Shown: piece after piece, positions 33,205 to 42,961 of the stretch | Layout: each line of letters opens with the position of its first letter | Numbering within the stretch: position 1 is the first letter of the stretch | DNA from: Phycisphaeraceae bacterium | Lineage (GTDB): Bacteria > Planctomycetota > Phycisphaerae > Phycisphaerales > SM1A02 | NCBI GenBank assembly: GCA_019636755.1 | Contig: JAHBWZ010000002.1 | Coordinates: 496,001-560,000 of the forward strand | Reading direction: 5' to 3' | DNA: 64,000 nucleotides | Made by a program: the position numbers and the translations under genes | Notes under the pieces: model-generated | What the model was told of the DNA's origin: nothing | Database searches by the model: none | Seen by the model: only the letters and a program-made list of their open reading frames with translations

Positions 33205-35388
33205 TCACGCCCTGGCGCGAAGCAGGCGCAGCGCATTGGCCACGACGACGAGCGTGGAGCCCTCGTGCAGCAGCACGGCCACCCCCAGTGGTGCCACACC
33301 GACGGCGGCCATCGGCGCCACGACGGCGATCACCCCGAGCGCGATGGCCAGGTTCTGGCGGATGATCCGCTGCGACCGTGCCGCGAGCGCGAACGTTGCC
33401 GGCAGGCGCTCCAGCGTCGTCCCCATGATCGCGACGTCTGCCGTCTCCAGCGCCGCGTCGGTCCCCGCGGCGCCCATCGCGATGCCGACCGACGCGGCCG
33501 CCAGTGCCGGCGCATCGTTCACGCCGTCGCCGACCATCGCGACCGTCCCCAGTTCCGACCGGAGCCGACCGATGCGTTCCAGCTTCTCCTCCGGCGAGAG
33601 CGCGGCCTCCCACGCATCGAGTCCCACCGCCTCCGCCACGCGGCGCGCCGCCGCCTCGTGATCGCCGGTCAGCATGACCTGCCGCACCACGCCCATCGTG
33701 CGGATGCGCGCGATCACCTCCCGCATGCCCGGACGGATGGCGTCCTCCAGCATGATCGTGCCGGCGAACCGGCCATCGACGCCCACCGACACGCGTGATC
33801 GGCCCGCGTCGCGCGCGTCCACCGCGTCCGCCTGCGCCGTCGCCTCTGCATCGGCACGGCGCCGATCGTGCTCCGTGGCGCCGCCCGCCGCGATGAACCC
33901 GGGGCGACCGACGCGGACCACGCGATCCTCGACACGGCCTTCGGCGCCGGCACCCGACACCTGCCGGACATCCGCCGCCGCGGGAATCGAGAGATCGCGC
34001 TCACCGGCGGCGCCGACGACCGCGCGCGCCAGCGGGTGATGCACCTCCCGTTCCACGGCCGCCGCCAGGCGCAGAACGTCCGCCTCGGAGAATCCGTTCG
34101 CGGGATGCACCGCCGCGACCACGGGGTGGCCGATCGTGATCGTGCCGGTCTTGTCGTAGGCGATGGCGCGCAGGCTGCCCAGCGCCTCCAGGTGACCACC
34201 GCCCTTGATGAGCGCCCCGATCTGCGCGGCCCGCGCCACGGCGCACAGCACCGTCGCGGGAACACCGATGGCCAGCGCGCAGGGTGACGCCGCGGTCAGG
34301 AACGCCATCGCGCGATAGAACGCGACTCCGAGCGGCACCTCGAAGAGGAGCGGCTGCGCCAGGAGCAGAGCGCCCGTCATCAGGAACACCAGCGGCACGT
34401 ACCAGCGCTCGACGCGCTCGGTGAAGAGCTGCGCCTGCGACTTGTTGGCCTGCGTCTCGGAGACCAGCCGCATGATCCGTGCAATCGTGCTCTCGGCCGC
34501 CGGCTTCGTCACGCGCATGCGGAGCCGGACCTCGCCGTTGAGGGTTCCGGCGAACACCGGGGATCCGGGTTCCTTCACGACCGGCACGGGTTCACCGGTC
34601 AGCGTGGACTCGTCGATGGCGCCGGACCCATCGATGAGTTCTCCGTCCAGCGGCACCCGATCGAACGGGCGCAGGATCACGATCGAACCGATCGCGATGT
34701 GCTCGACGCGCTGTTCCTGCACCACGTCATCTGCGACCTCGACGGCCGCGGTCTCCGGCGCCAGTTCTGAGAGCGCGCGGATCGCCGACCGCGCGTGCCC
34801 CAGCGCCAGGTGTTCGCCCGCGGCGCCGAGCCCGAAGAGCACGAGGAGGAACGCGCCTTCCTCGAAGTGGAGAAGGAACGCCGCACCGATCGCGGCGGCG
34901 AACATCAGGAGATCGATGTCCACGCGCAGGCGCCGCAGCGTGCGCAGCGCCTCCGGACCGGTCCGGGTGCTGGCGAGGACGCCCGCGGAGAGGCAGAGCG
35001 CGAATCGCAGCCAGACGGGTCCGCCGCTGAAGAGCAGCACCGTCGAGGTGATGAGCAGCACCGCCGCGATGGCGACGCGCCGCAGTTCCGGCTGGCGGAC
35101 CACGAATATCGCCGCGCGCCGGAGCGTCGCCCATGGGCCGATGTCCGCCCTGGTGTCGTGTCGGGTGTCGCCGCGGGACGCGTCGCGCGGACAGGGCGGC
35201 GCGGCCCCCGCCGTCGCCGGAATGATGGGCAGTCCCGCACCCGGCGTGCCCCAGCCGCGATCGCGCCAGCGCCGCGGGCACGCGTCCGGGCATGCCTCGC
35301 AGACGGTGCACGGAGCGGATGCATCAACGACTTCTCCGGGTGCCGCGCCGGGTGCCGCGCCGGCCGCTCGACCGGTGTCACGCGTCAT
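33205..35388 (-). CDS. P1B-type heavy-metal-transporting ATPase (P1B-4-like)
   Basis: The 727-residue P-type ATPase has a Cys-rich N-terminus (CTVCEACPDAC), the actuator TGE loop (ESTLTGEPVPVV), metal-site SPC in LTAASPCALAIGVP (about 368), phosphorylation site DKTGTITIG (about 412), VMLTGDHEAAARRVAEA and GDGVNDAPALA (about 622). It ends with LLHEGSTLVVVANALRLL (about 706). SPC with HEGxT is the P1B-4 pattern, linked to Co, Zn or Fe export, so it is not a standard copper pump. The start ATG 35388 overlaps the OLD-like gene stop as ATGA, so the two are translationally coupled. Confidence 0.9.
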   Translation of the reverse strand: MTRDTGRAAGAAPGAAPGEVVDASAPCTVCEACPDACPRRWRDRGWGTPGAGLPIIPATAGAAPPCPRDASRGDTRHDTRADIGPWATLRRAAIFVVRQPELRRVAIAAVLLITSTVLLFSGGPVWLRFALCLSAGVLASTRTGPEALRTLRRLRVDIDLLMFAAAIGAAFLLHFEEGAFLLVLFGLGAAGEHLALGHARSAIRALSELAPETAAVEVADDVVQEQRVEHIAIGSIVILRPFDRVPLDGELIDGSGAIDESTLTGEPVPVVKEPGSPVFAGTLNGEVRLRMRVTKPAAESTIARIMRLVSETQANKSQAQLFTERVERWYVPLVFLMTGALLLAQPLLFEVPLGVAFYRAMAFLTAASPCALAIGVPATVLCAVARAAQIGALIKGGGHLEALGSLRAIAYDKTGTITIGHPVVAAVHPANGFSEADVLRLAAAVEREVHHPLARAVVGAAGERDLSIPAAADVRQVSGAGAEGRVEDRVVRVGRPGFIAAGGATEHDRRRADAEATAQADAVDARDAGRSRVSVGVDGRFAGTIMLEDAIRPGMREVIARIRTMGVVRQVMLTGDHEAAARRVAEAVGLDAWEAALSPEEKLERIGRLRSELGTVAMVGDGVNDAPALAAASVGIAMGAAGTDAALETADVAIMGTTLERLPATFALAARSQRIIRQNLAIALGVIAVVAPMAAVGVAPLGVAVLLHEGSTLVVVANALRLLRARA

Positions 35389-37220
35389 GCGCCGCCCTCG
35401 CGCGCCTGCTCGACGACCTGCTCCACGACGCGGCGCAGGATTGCCGGAACATGCGTGCCGTCCACGCGGCTCCGACGGCGCATGGCGTCGATGGCATCCA
35501 GCGCGAGCGCCGGCTTCGAGCGGCTGCGGATCGCGCGATCGATGATCGCCCGCGTGGAGAGCGGCTGACCGCGCCGGCCCTGTGCCGACGCGATGTCGGC
35601 AAACCCGGCGGCCTGCAGGTAGACGTCCGCGTATCCATGCTCGAACAGGCAGTACTCGATGTCCGGCTCCTCGAGTCGCGTGACACGCGTGCGCCCGACC
35701 GCACGTCTGGACGCGTCACGCGCGGCATCCTGGTATTCGCCGCCCATGCGATCTCCGTCGGTGAGCAGGTGCCATTCGATTCCCATCGCCTCGGCAAGCC
35801 GGACAAGCGGCTCCACGCCCGCCTGAGCATACTCCAGGCAGCGGATGCCCTCGAGTGCGAAGTCGAATCCGATCGCCGCCGCGATCTCGCCCAGGAGCCA
35901 GAACTCCGTCTCGCCCTCCACCAGCAGCCAGCATCGCGCGAAGAACGCGCCGGCGCGACCGACGCGCACGTGGTATCCGATCCGCCGGCGGTCATCGACG
36001 GAAAGCGCGTCCGGGTGGACGGCATGCACCCGTGTTCCTTCACGCGTGCGCACCAGTCGACGGACCGACTCCAGCGGCAGGAATGTCAGCAGTTCTCCGC
36101 TGTTGGACGTCAGGATCTTCTGGACCGGCAGTTCGGCAAGGATGCTCGCCGCCGCGGCGAGCAGCCGCGGATGCAGGTGCGCTTCCGCGTCCTCCACGAT
36201 GACGATGGGTCGGATGCCGTCGCGCCCGCCCGGATGGTCCGGTGCCCGGCGACCCGGTGCTTCCCCGTTCGCGTGTCCCTCGATCTCGAGCAGCGCGCCG
36301 AGCACCAGGAGCGCCGCCAGGCGCGCAAGCCCGGACCCGGGACGCCACGCCTTCGCGCCTTCCTCGGTCAGGGTGAGCGCACCACCCGGTCGATCGATGC
36401 GCCGCGCCGAGGCCGAGGTGTCGGCGTCGGCGTCGGCGGTCGGGTGCGCGTGCCGGAGCCATCCGAGCACCGCCATGGCCCCGGCACCCGACGATGCGAG
36501 CACCCGGACCAGGTCCTCCTCGCGGACCGGCCGGGTCATGCCGGCGACCCGCCGATAGAGCGCCCGGGCCCGCTCGAGCAGCGCGTCCTGCGCGGTGGCC
36601 GGCGCTGGCCGCATGCCGGCGTGCCCGTCGCCCGGCCGGGCCCCGGGCTCGTCGGTCGGTGCCGGCGGTTCACCGCGCAGGAACGGTCGATCGACCGGAA
36701 TGACGATGGCCGGGCAGACGCGCCGAAGTTCGGTCAGGAGCGCCGGATCCGTGCCGACCGCGCGCCTGTCACCAGTTTTTCCACCGGCTTTCCCCTGGTG
36801 ATCCCCGGATTCATCCACCACGCCCGGTCTGCGGATCGCCCATCGCACCCGCCTCGTCGGATCGGTCTCTGTCATGTCAGCGGTCACATCCAGCACGACG
36901 CCGGGCCGTCCGTCCCGGTCGGGACCCGTGAGATCGCGGAGTGCCTTCGTCGCCAGCCGCTCCCACTCGCGCGGCTCGGAGGCCGAGAGATGCAGGCGGA
37001 TCCGGATCGGCCCCGCGCCTGCGGCCTCGCCGTGTCGGTCGCGCGGCTCGATCTCCATCGTGCCCGCGGGCGCGCCACCGCCCAGGCAGACGGCGATCGC
37101 CCGGATCAGTGTCGACTTCCCCGCATCGTTCTCGCCGATGAGGACCGTCGTCGGTCCGAAGTCGACCGAGAGCCGCGCAATGCCGCGATACCGCTCGACT
37201 GTGGCGTGCACGATCTGCAT
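35385..37220 (-). CDS. OLD-family-like AAA ATPase with TOPRIM domain
   Basis: The 611-residue protein begins at ATG 37220 with MQIVHATVERYRGIARLSVD and Walker A GPTTVLIGENDAGKSTLIRA (about residues 24-43). Later come the ABC-type region RPIVIVEDAEAHLHPRLLAA (Walker B/D-loop) and ILTSNSGELLTFLP. A TOPRIM-like domain follows from about 430: CWLLVEGETEFWLLGEIAAA and WHLLTDGDRMGGEYQDAA. This order is that of OLD nucleases. Such proteins act in DNA processing or phage defence; whether this one does is unknown. Coupling to a metal ATPase is unusual. Confidence 0.8.
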   Translation of the reverse strand: MQIVHATVERYRGIARLSVDFGPTTVLIGENDAGKSTLIRAIAVCLGGGAPAGTMEIEPRDRHGEAAGAGPIRIRLHLSASEPREWERLATKALRDLTGPDRDGRPGVVLDVTADMTETDPTRRVRWAIRRPGVVDESGDHQGKAGGKTGDRRAVGTDPALLTELRRVCPAIVIPVDRPFLRGEPPAPTDEPGARPGDGHAGMRPAPATAQDALLERARALYRRVAGMTRPVREEDLVRVLASSGAGAMAVLGWLRHAHPTADADADTSASARRIDRPGGALTLTEEGAKAWRPGSGLARLAALLVLGALLEIEGHANGEAPGRRAPDHPGGRDGIRPIVIVEDAEAHLHPRLLAAAASILAELPVQKILTSNSGELLTFLPLESVRRLVRTREGTRVHAVHPDALSVDDRRRIGYHVRVGRAGAFFARCWLLVEGETEFWLLGEIAAAIGFDFALEGIRCLEYAQAGVEPLVRLAEAMGIEWHLLTDGDRMGGEYQDAARDASRRAVGRTRVTRLEEPDIEYCLFEHGYADVYLQAAGFADIASAQGRRGQPLSTRAIIDRAIRSRSKPALALDAIDAMRRRSRVDGTHVPAILRRVVEQVVEQAREGGA

Positions 37221-37423
37221 CGGCGTGGATTCATCGACCGAAGCGCGGCACCGCCCGCGAGGAATCGCGCCAGGATCGGCTGTACACGATCGGCAGTACA
37301 CAAGATGCGGGGGCGTGCGCGCCTACGCGACACAATCGATGGAGATCACCGCCCGCAGTCGGCTGCACATGTCCGCCGGTGACGACCGGGCGAGTGGCAT
37401 CCCGGTCGTGCGTGCTGTGAAAG

Positions 37424-37496
37424 TACCCCGTAGGGGAGTCGAACCCCTGTTCCCGCCGTGAGAGGGCGGTGTCCTGGGCCACTAGACGAACGGGGC
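37424..37496 (-). tRNA. tRNA-Glu (CTC anticodon)
   Basis: 73 bases on the minus strand fold into a full cloverleaf: acceptor GCCCCGT/ACGGGGT with a G-U first pair, D-arm GTCT/GGAC, anticodon stem CCGCC/GGCGG around loop CTCTCAC (anticodon CTC, read GAG), T-arm AGGGG-TTCGACT-CCCCT and discriminator A. The CCA end is not encoded. It lies between the OLD-like and MBL genes. Confidence 0.93.
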
Positions 37497-37631
37497 GGCG
37501 AGCCCCGGAGTGTAGCGACTTCCTCCGGACGGTCAACGGAGGCGCGCATGCACCGTCGGAACAGGTCTCGCGGTAGCATCCGCACCGATACGCCCGTCCG
37601 GGCGAAAGCCCGGACGAAGGAGATTCCAGCG

Positions 37632-38576
37632 ATGCTTCCCAAGATGCCGGCGCCGGTGCAGCAGCCGGGCTTCCTCTTCGTTCCACCGTTCCGGATCCAG
37701 GGCTACAGCATCGCGGGGGAACACACCGTCATCCAGGTTCCGGAACTGGATGTCTGCTTCGACATAGGCTCCTGCCCGCGGTTCGCGATCAGTTCGCCGT
37801 TCATTGCGCTCAGCCACACCCACATGGACCACGTGGGGGGGTTGCCGTACTACTTCAGCCAGCGCGTCTTCCAGAAGATGGGACCGGGGACCGTGGTCTG
37901 CCATCCGGAGGCCGTGGAGCCGCTGCGCGTGATGATGCGCTCATGGGGGGACCTCGAGCGCCAGCGCACGCAGCATGCCATCGTGCCCCTGGAGCCGGGA
38001 CGCGACCTCGAGATCAAGCCGAACATCGTCCTGCGGGCCATCGAGGTCAGCCACACAATTCCCGCGCTGGGCTTCGCGCTGGTCGAGCGGCGCAGTAAAC
38101 TCCGGCCGGAGTTCGCGGGTCTGCCGCAGGAACGACTGCGCCAACTCCGTGCGGAGGGCGTGGAGATCACGCAGGTCATCGAGATTCCGCTGATCGCCTA
38201 CACCGGCGACACGGAATTCGGCCCCTTCCTGTTCCGCGACGAGTTCTCTCGCGCGGCAACGGTGATCTGTGAGTGCACCTTCGTCGACCCAGGCCATCGC
38301 GATCGCGCCGCCATCGGCAAGCATCTGCACCTCGATGACATCGCGAAGCTGATCGACGTGTGGGAGGCACGGACGATCATCCTGGGTCATCTCTCCCGGC
38401 GGTCGCACATCGGTGAAATCCGCCGGTTCCTGCGCAGTCGCATCAACCGCGAGGAATGCGATCGGCTGCATCTGCTCATGGACCATCGCGCGAATCGCGA
38501 GCGCTATGAGCAGCAGGCCCTGTCCATCGGCGCCGCCGCGGCGATCGAAGCGCACGACGAGACTGAAGCCGGTTGA
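37632..38576 (+). CDS. MBL-fold metal-dependent hydrolase (RNase Z-like)
   Basis: The 314-residue protein has the metallo-beta-lactamase zinc motif LSHTHMDHVGGLPYY (about residues 60-74). It also has AIEVSHTIPALGFALVERR and IPLIAYTGDTEFGPFLF, and the late His-region ARTIILGHLSRRSHIGEI. Layout and the LSHTHMDH...SHTIPALGF pattern resemble tRNA 3-prime-processing RNase Z relatives; the second half is compatible but the enzyme identity is not certain. ATG 37632 follows GAAGGAGAT. It stands between tRNA-Glu and dnaA. Confidence 0.8.
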   Translation: MLPKMPAPVQQPGFLFVPPFRIQGYSIAGEHTVIQVPELDVCFDIGSCPRFAISSPFIALSHTHMDHVGGLPYYFSQRVFQKMGPGTVVCHPEAVEPLRVMMRSWGDLERQRTQHAIVPLEPGRDLEIKPNIVLRAIEVSHTIPALGFALVERRSKLRPEFAGLPQERLRQLRAEGVEITQVIEIPLIAYTGDTEFGPFLFRDEFSRAATVICECTFVDPGHRDRAAIGKHLHLDDIAKLIDVWEARTIILGHLSRRSHIGEIRRFLRSRINREECDRLHLLMDHRANRERYEQQALSIGAAAAIEAHDETEAG

Positions 38577-38695
38577 CCGGATGCGCGATCGGTCGTAGAT
38601 TCTCCGCCGCGCTCGCACGGTTCGCACTCGCGGCCGCGCGCCGGGCGCCCGTCGCTGTCACTTCCAGCAGGAACCGCGCATTGCGAGCCGATCAG

Positions 38696-40090
38696 ATGGG
38701 CCGACCAGATCCGAATCTGCTCGATGGCATGCTGACCTACCTCCGGCGCACGCATCCCGCGATGTGCCGGCGCTGGTTCGCCGACATCGAACCGCTCGAC
38801 CAGTCCGGCGGGGTGCTGCGCCTGCTCGTGCGGGAGAGCGTTCAACTGCGCTATCTCCAGCGCCAGTGCAGCCAGCAGTTCTCCGAAGCAGCACAGGCGG
38901 TCACCGGGTCCCTTCTCGCGGTGCGCTTCGTCGGCGAATCGGAAGTCAGCGCATCGCGGGAGGACCTCCCCGCGGGCGTGCGCGCCGCGGAGCTGCAGGG
39001 CGCCGAGAAGACCGGCGCGTTCGTACGCCGGTCGACCAGTACCTCGAGTGCAGATCTCTATGAGATGGTCCTCTCGCCGGACTATCTCTTCTCCAACTTC
39101 ATCACGGGGCCCGACAACCGGCTGGCGCATGCCGGCGCCGTTGCCGTGGCGCGGAAGCCGGGACGCGCCTACAACCCGTTCTTCATTCACTCCGGCTTCG
39201 GCCTGGGAAAGACGCACCTCCTGCACGCCATCTGCCACGCGCTGCTGGAAGAGCATCCGGATTTCCGCATCTACTACACGTCGTGCGAAGGATTCATGAC
39301 GCAGTTCCACGAGGCGGTCAGCGAAGGCGACATGACCGGCTTCCGGTACCGCTTCCGCCACGTCGACATGCTGGTCATCGATGACATCCATGACCTCTCC
39401 AAGCGGGAACGGACACAGGAAGAGTTCTTCCACACCTTCAACTGTCTCTCCCAGGCAGGAAAGCAGATCGTTCTCAGTTCCGACGCACCGCCGAACGAGA
39501 TCCCCGATCTCGAAGAGCGGCTGGTGAGTCGCTTCAGTTGCGGACTGGTCGTTCCCATCGACCGGCCGTGCTACGAGACGCGCGTGGAGATCGTGAAGAA
39601 CAAGGCGCTCATGCGGGGCTTCGAGTTCCCCGTCGATGTGGCGGAGTACATCGCCGCCCGTATCGACTCGAACATCCGCGAACTCGAAGGCGCCATCTCG
39701 CGCGTCCAGAGCGTCGCCGCCGCCGAAGGCGCCCCGTTCACACTTGAGCTGGCCAAGCGCGCCATCGGCGAGCCGCGGTCCAGCGGTGCCGGCCACCCGA
39801 CGATTCACCGGATCATCGAGATCATCACCGGCTACTACAACGTCAAGCCGACCGACCTGCTCTCGAAGCGCCGGCACAAGTCGATCGCGCTGCCGCGCCA
39901 GGTCGGCATGTGGCTCGCGCGTCGCCACACCAGGTACAGCCTGGAGGAGATCGGCGGGTACTTCGGCGGCCGCGACCACACCACGGTGATGCACGCCATC
40001 CGGACCGTGGACTCCAAGCGGCAGGTGGACCAGATCCTGGACCACGACGTCGCCCGGATCGAGGAACTCGTCCTGACCCCGGGCTCGTGA
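38696..40090 (+). CDS. dnaA: Chromosomal replication initiator DnaA
   Basis: The 464-residue protein has an N-terminal domain I (LLDGMLTYLRRTHPAMCRRW), a short linker and AAA+ domain III: ADLYEMVLSPDYLFSNFITG, Walker A FIHSGFGLGKTHLLHAICHA (about 164-183), Walker B DMLVIDDIHDLSKRERTQEE and sensor LSSDAPPNEIPDLEERLVSR. Domain IV follows (YNVKPTDLLSKRRHKSIALP) with the DnaA signature LEEIGGYFGGRDHTTVMHAI. ATG 38696 is the start best matching family length, though the frame is open from 38573 and no strong ribosome site is seen. The intergenic region behind it may hold oriC. Confidence 0.93.
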   Translation: MGRPDPNLLDGMLTYLRRTHPAMCRRWFADIEPLDQSGGVLRLLVRESVQLRYLQRQCSQQFSEAAQAVTGSLLAVRFVGESEVSASREDLPAGVRAAELQGAEKTGAFVRRSTSTSSADLYEMVLSPDYLFSNFITGPDNRLAHAGAVAVARKPGRAYNPFFIHSGFGLGKTHLLHAICHALLEEHPDFRIYYTSCEGFMTQFHEAVSEGDMTGFRYRFRHVDMLVIDDIHDLSKRERTQEEFFHTFNCLSQAGKQIVLSSDAPPNEIPDLEERLVSRFSCGLVVPIDRPCYETRVEIVKNKALMRGFEFPVDVAEYIAARIDSNIRELEGAISRVQSVAAAEGAPFTLELAKRAIGEPRSSGAGHPTIHRIIEIITGYYNVKPTDLLSKRRHKSIALPRQVGMWLARRHTRYSLEEIGGYFGGRDHTTVMHAIRTVDSKRQVDQILDHDVARIEELVLTPGS

Positions 40091-40896
40091 CCGACCCCGG
40101 CGCCGGTGCCACGGCCCCGACGGGACTCCCCACGGACGCCGGCCGCGACCGCGGCGTCGGCACCGCCGTCCATCCCTGTCGGGTCAACCCGGGAACCGGC
40201 CTGCCCAGCCCTGGACACCCCCGCGCGAGGGCCCGGACCCGCGCCACCGTCGATGTGGACAACCTGTCGCCGGCTGTCGGCGCGTGTCGCGCGGTCGGCC
40301 CGCCTGGAGGGGCCCCGGGACGCCACACGCCCCCGGGCGCGCCATCGCGTGCCGCCAATGAACACCAACCGGCGGCAGGTGGAAGGCAAACGTCAGGTTG
40401 TTCCGTGAGTTCGTGCTCGGAAAACACTGGCAATACAGGTGTTCCATCTCTCTACCGGTGTCCGTCCACAAAACGACAGGGCCAATTCCTGCGGAGAGGA
40501 AATTGATCTCTTCCTTCCCTTCCCGGACGGACTGCCGGGAGCGCGGGAGGCATCCGGACATCCGTTCGCGACATCCGGCCCGCATCGATTCCGAGGCCCT
40601 TGCGCCCGTGTGGACACATGGTGGACCCTCGCGCCACGGCGGCGCGGCGACCGCGATCGCGCACCCCGGACTCGCGGCGCCCTGATCCACCCGGCGATCC
40701 CGCGCCTTCCGCGGATTCCTGCCGCGCAGCGGTGACGGAACGGGCTTCTATACTGGCCGCCCCGGTCAGCCGCGCGGCGGACGGGCGTTCGCGGGAAGAA
40801 CCGCGCGGCCTCCGGTCGATATCACCCGGTGGTGTCCGATCCGGATCCGATGGACGGGGGAGGAGTCCGGCCTGCTGCCGGCCGTTGGGAGAATCC
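40091..40896 (+). other. 806-base gene-free region after dnaA; oriC candidate
   Basis: No supported gene. Three DnaA-box-like 9-mers are visible: TGTGGACAA at 40254-40262 (reverse complement TTGTCCACA, a perfect high-GC consensus), CCGTCCACA at 40462-40470 (two mismatches) and TGTGGACAC at 40609-40617 (one mismatch). The AT-richest stretch lies between them (about 40395-40530). TATACT at 40749-40754 could be the minus-10 of the following operon. Confidence 0.45.
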
Positions 40897-41970
40897 ATGA
40901 CCGACCCGCTCGCCTCCGCCTCCATGTCCCAGGCCTTCGATGCCGAGACCGCCGTTCGCGAAGTCACGCTGGCGGCCGAGCGCCTCTCCGAGGAGGTCCA
41001 CAAGGTCGTCGTGGGGCAGGAGCGCGTCCTGGACGAGCTTCTCATCGCCGTCTTCTGCGGGGGCCATGCGCTTCTGGAGGGTGTGCCGGGTCTGGCGAAG
41101 ACGCTGCTGATCTCGACGCTTGCCCGGACGATGAGCCTTGGATTCTCGCGCATCCAGTTCACGCCGGACCTGATGCCGTCCGACCTGACGGGCACCGAGG
41201 TGATCGAGGAGGACAAGACGACGGGCAGCCGGGAACTGCGCTTCGTCAAAGGTCCGATCTTCTCGAACGTCATCCTCGCGGACGAGATCAACCGGACGCC
41301 GCCGCGGACACAGGCCGCGCTCCTGGAAGCGATGCAGGAGCGCCAGGTGACCGCCGGCGGCGTCCGCCACGTCCTGCCGCAGCCGTTCTTCGTCCTGGCG
41401 ACGCAGAATCCGATCGAGCAGGAAGGGACGTACCCGCTGCCTGAAGCGCAGCTCGATCGCTTCATGTTCAACGTCCGGATCGACTATCCGAGCGAGGAAC
41501 AGGAACTGGAGATCGTGCAGAAGACCACCTCCGCGGAGGTCCGTGAACTCCAGGCGGTGCTGAGCGGCGAGGATGTGCTGCGCATCCAGCACCTTGTCCG
41601 CGAGGTGCCGGTGGCGGATCACGTGGTGCGGTTCGCGCTGCGTCTTGCCAGGGCCACGCGCATCCGGGAGTCGAGTCCGAAGCCGGAGATCGTGCAGAAG
41701 TACGTCTCGTGGGGCGCCGGACCCAGGGCGAGCCAGTACCTGGTGCTCGCCGCGAAGGCGAAGGCGCTGCTCTCCGGATCACCGCACGTCATGCCGGATC
41801 ACATCCGGGCGGTGGCCCTGCCCGTCATGCGGCACCGGATCATTCTGAACTTCAACGCGGAGGCGGACGGGATCTCGACGGACCACGTGGTGGCGCGTCT
41901 CCTGGAGACGACGCCGGTCGACGATGCGGATCCCGCGACCGAGCGGCGGCTCTCCGCGGTCATGCGATAG
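40897..41970 (+). CDS. MoxR-family AAA+ ATPase
   Basis: The 357-residue protein matches MoxR: VVGQERVLDELLIAVFCGGH, Walker A LLEGVPGLAKTLLISTLART, RIQFTPDLMPSDLTGTEV, Walker B SNVILADEINRTPPRTQAAL and FVLATQNPIEQEGTYPLPEA. These ATPases act as chaperone-like partners of VWA-domain proteins, here encoded immediately downstream. ATG 40897 follows GGGAGA. It is the first gene of an operon running to about 55 kb. Confidence 0.95.
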   Translation: MTDPLASASMSQAFDAETAVREVTLAAERLSEEVHKVVVGQERVLDELLIAVFCGGHALLEGVPGLAKTLLISTLARTMSLGFSRIQFTPDLMPSDLTGTEVIEEDKTTGSRELRFVKGPIFSNVILADEINRTPPRTQAALLEAMQERQVTAGGVRHVLPQPFFVLATQNPIEQEGTYPLPEAQLDRFMFNVRIDYPSEEQELEIVQKTTSAEVRELQAVLSGEDVLRIQHLVREVPVADHVVRFALRLARATRIRESSPKPEIVQKYVSWGAGPRASQYLVLAAKAKALLSGSPHVMPDHIRAVALPVMRHRIILNFNAEADGISTDHVVARLLETTPVDDADPATERRLSAVMR

Positions 41971-41986
41971 GCCGCGGACGGACACG

Positions 41987-42961
41987 ATGGCTGAAGGAAC
42001 CACCGTCCGCGCTGAGAGCTACCTTGCTCCGGAAACGCTCGTGCAGCTCGCCCCGTTCACGCTGCGGGCGAAGATGATCGTCGAGGGCGTCATGAGCGGT
42101 ATGCACCGCTCACCGTACCAGGGCATGGCGGTCGAGTTTGCGGAACACCGGCAGTATGTGGCCGGCGACGATCCGAAGCACCTGGACTGGAAGGTCTACG
42201 CGCGGACCGACAAGCTCTACATCAAGCAGTACCAGCAGGAGACGAATCTCGACGTCATCGTGATGATTGACGCGTCCGCGTCGATGGGATACGGCAGCCT
42301 GGAGGTGAAGCAGGGATGGGGCGGGACGACGGCCAGCGGGCGCATGCTCCGGTGGACCAAATTCGATCACGCCACGGCGCTGGCTACCGCGGTGGCGCAT
42401 CTCTGCCTCGGGCAGCAGGACCGCATCGGCCTGGCGGTCTTCGCCGATGACATCCTGGCGCTCGTCGCGCGTTCCAGCGCGCAGGACCAGTGGCGCCGCA
42501 TCGTCAACGCGCTTCGCGTCATGCCGGTCGAATCCGGCACCGATCTTCGGAAGGTCGCCGACAAGGTTCTCGGAAAGGTCCAGAATCGAGCCCTGTTCAT
42601 CATCATCTCGGACTTCTTCGAGGACGAGGAGAACGTGCGGCAGATGCTCGCCCGCTTCAAGCATCGCCGGCACGACGTGCTGCTGGTCAACACGCTCGAC
42701 CGCGAGGAGATGCGGTTCGGGTTCCGTGATCCGACGCCGTTCGAAGGCCTGGAAGGCGAGGGGCGGCTGCGCGTGGATCCGCGCGCGATCCGCGAGGGGT
42801 ATCTCGCCGCGCTGCGCCGCCACCTGGACGCGGTCTCCTCCCACGCCCGCGCCTTCGGGTTCGACGAGGTGCGCGTCGACACGCACGAGTCCGTCGGGCC
42901 GCCGCTGGCGTACGTCCTGGCCCGCCGCGGCGCGATGCTCAAGCGGAGCGGCGTGATATGA
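41987..42961 (+). CDS. DUF58 / VWA-like protein
   Basis: The 324-residue protein has the DUF58 pattern: GMHRSPYQGMAVEFAEHRQY, GDDPKHLDWKVYARTDKLYI, and a MIDAS-type metal site VIVMIDASASMGYGS (DxSxS). It is likely cytosolic and works with MoxR, as in Bat/MoxR operons. ATG 41987 is 17 bases after the moxR stop; its stop overlaps the next start by ATGA. Confidence 0.93.
   Translation: MAEGTTVRAESYLAPETLVQLAPFTLRAKMIVEGVMSGMHRSPYQGMAVEFAEHRQYVAGDDPKHLDWKVYARTDKLYIKQYQQETNLDVIVMIDASASMGYGSLEVKQGWGGTTASGRMLRWTKFDHATALATAVAHLCLGQQDRIGLAVFADDILALVARSSAQDQWRRIVNALRVMPVESGTDLRKVADKVLGKVQNRALFIIISDFFEDEENVRQMLARFKHRRHDVLLVNTLDREEMRFGFRDPTPFEGLEGEGRLRVDPRAIREGYLAALRRHLDAVSSHARAFGFDEVRVDTHESVGPPLAYVLARRGAMLKRSGVI

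Noticed and set aside
31164-33299. S8 peptidase starting at 33299
   Set aside because: The extra 126 residues are Arg/Gly/Pro-rich without a signal; ATG 32921 has a ribosome site and opens a proper signal peptide.
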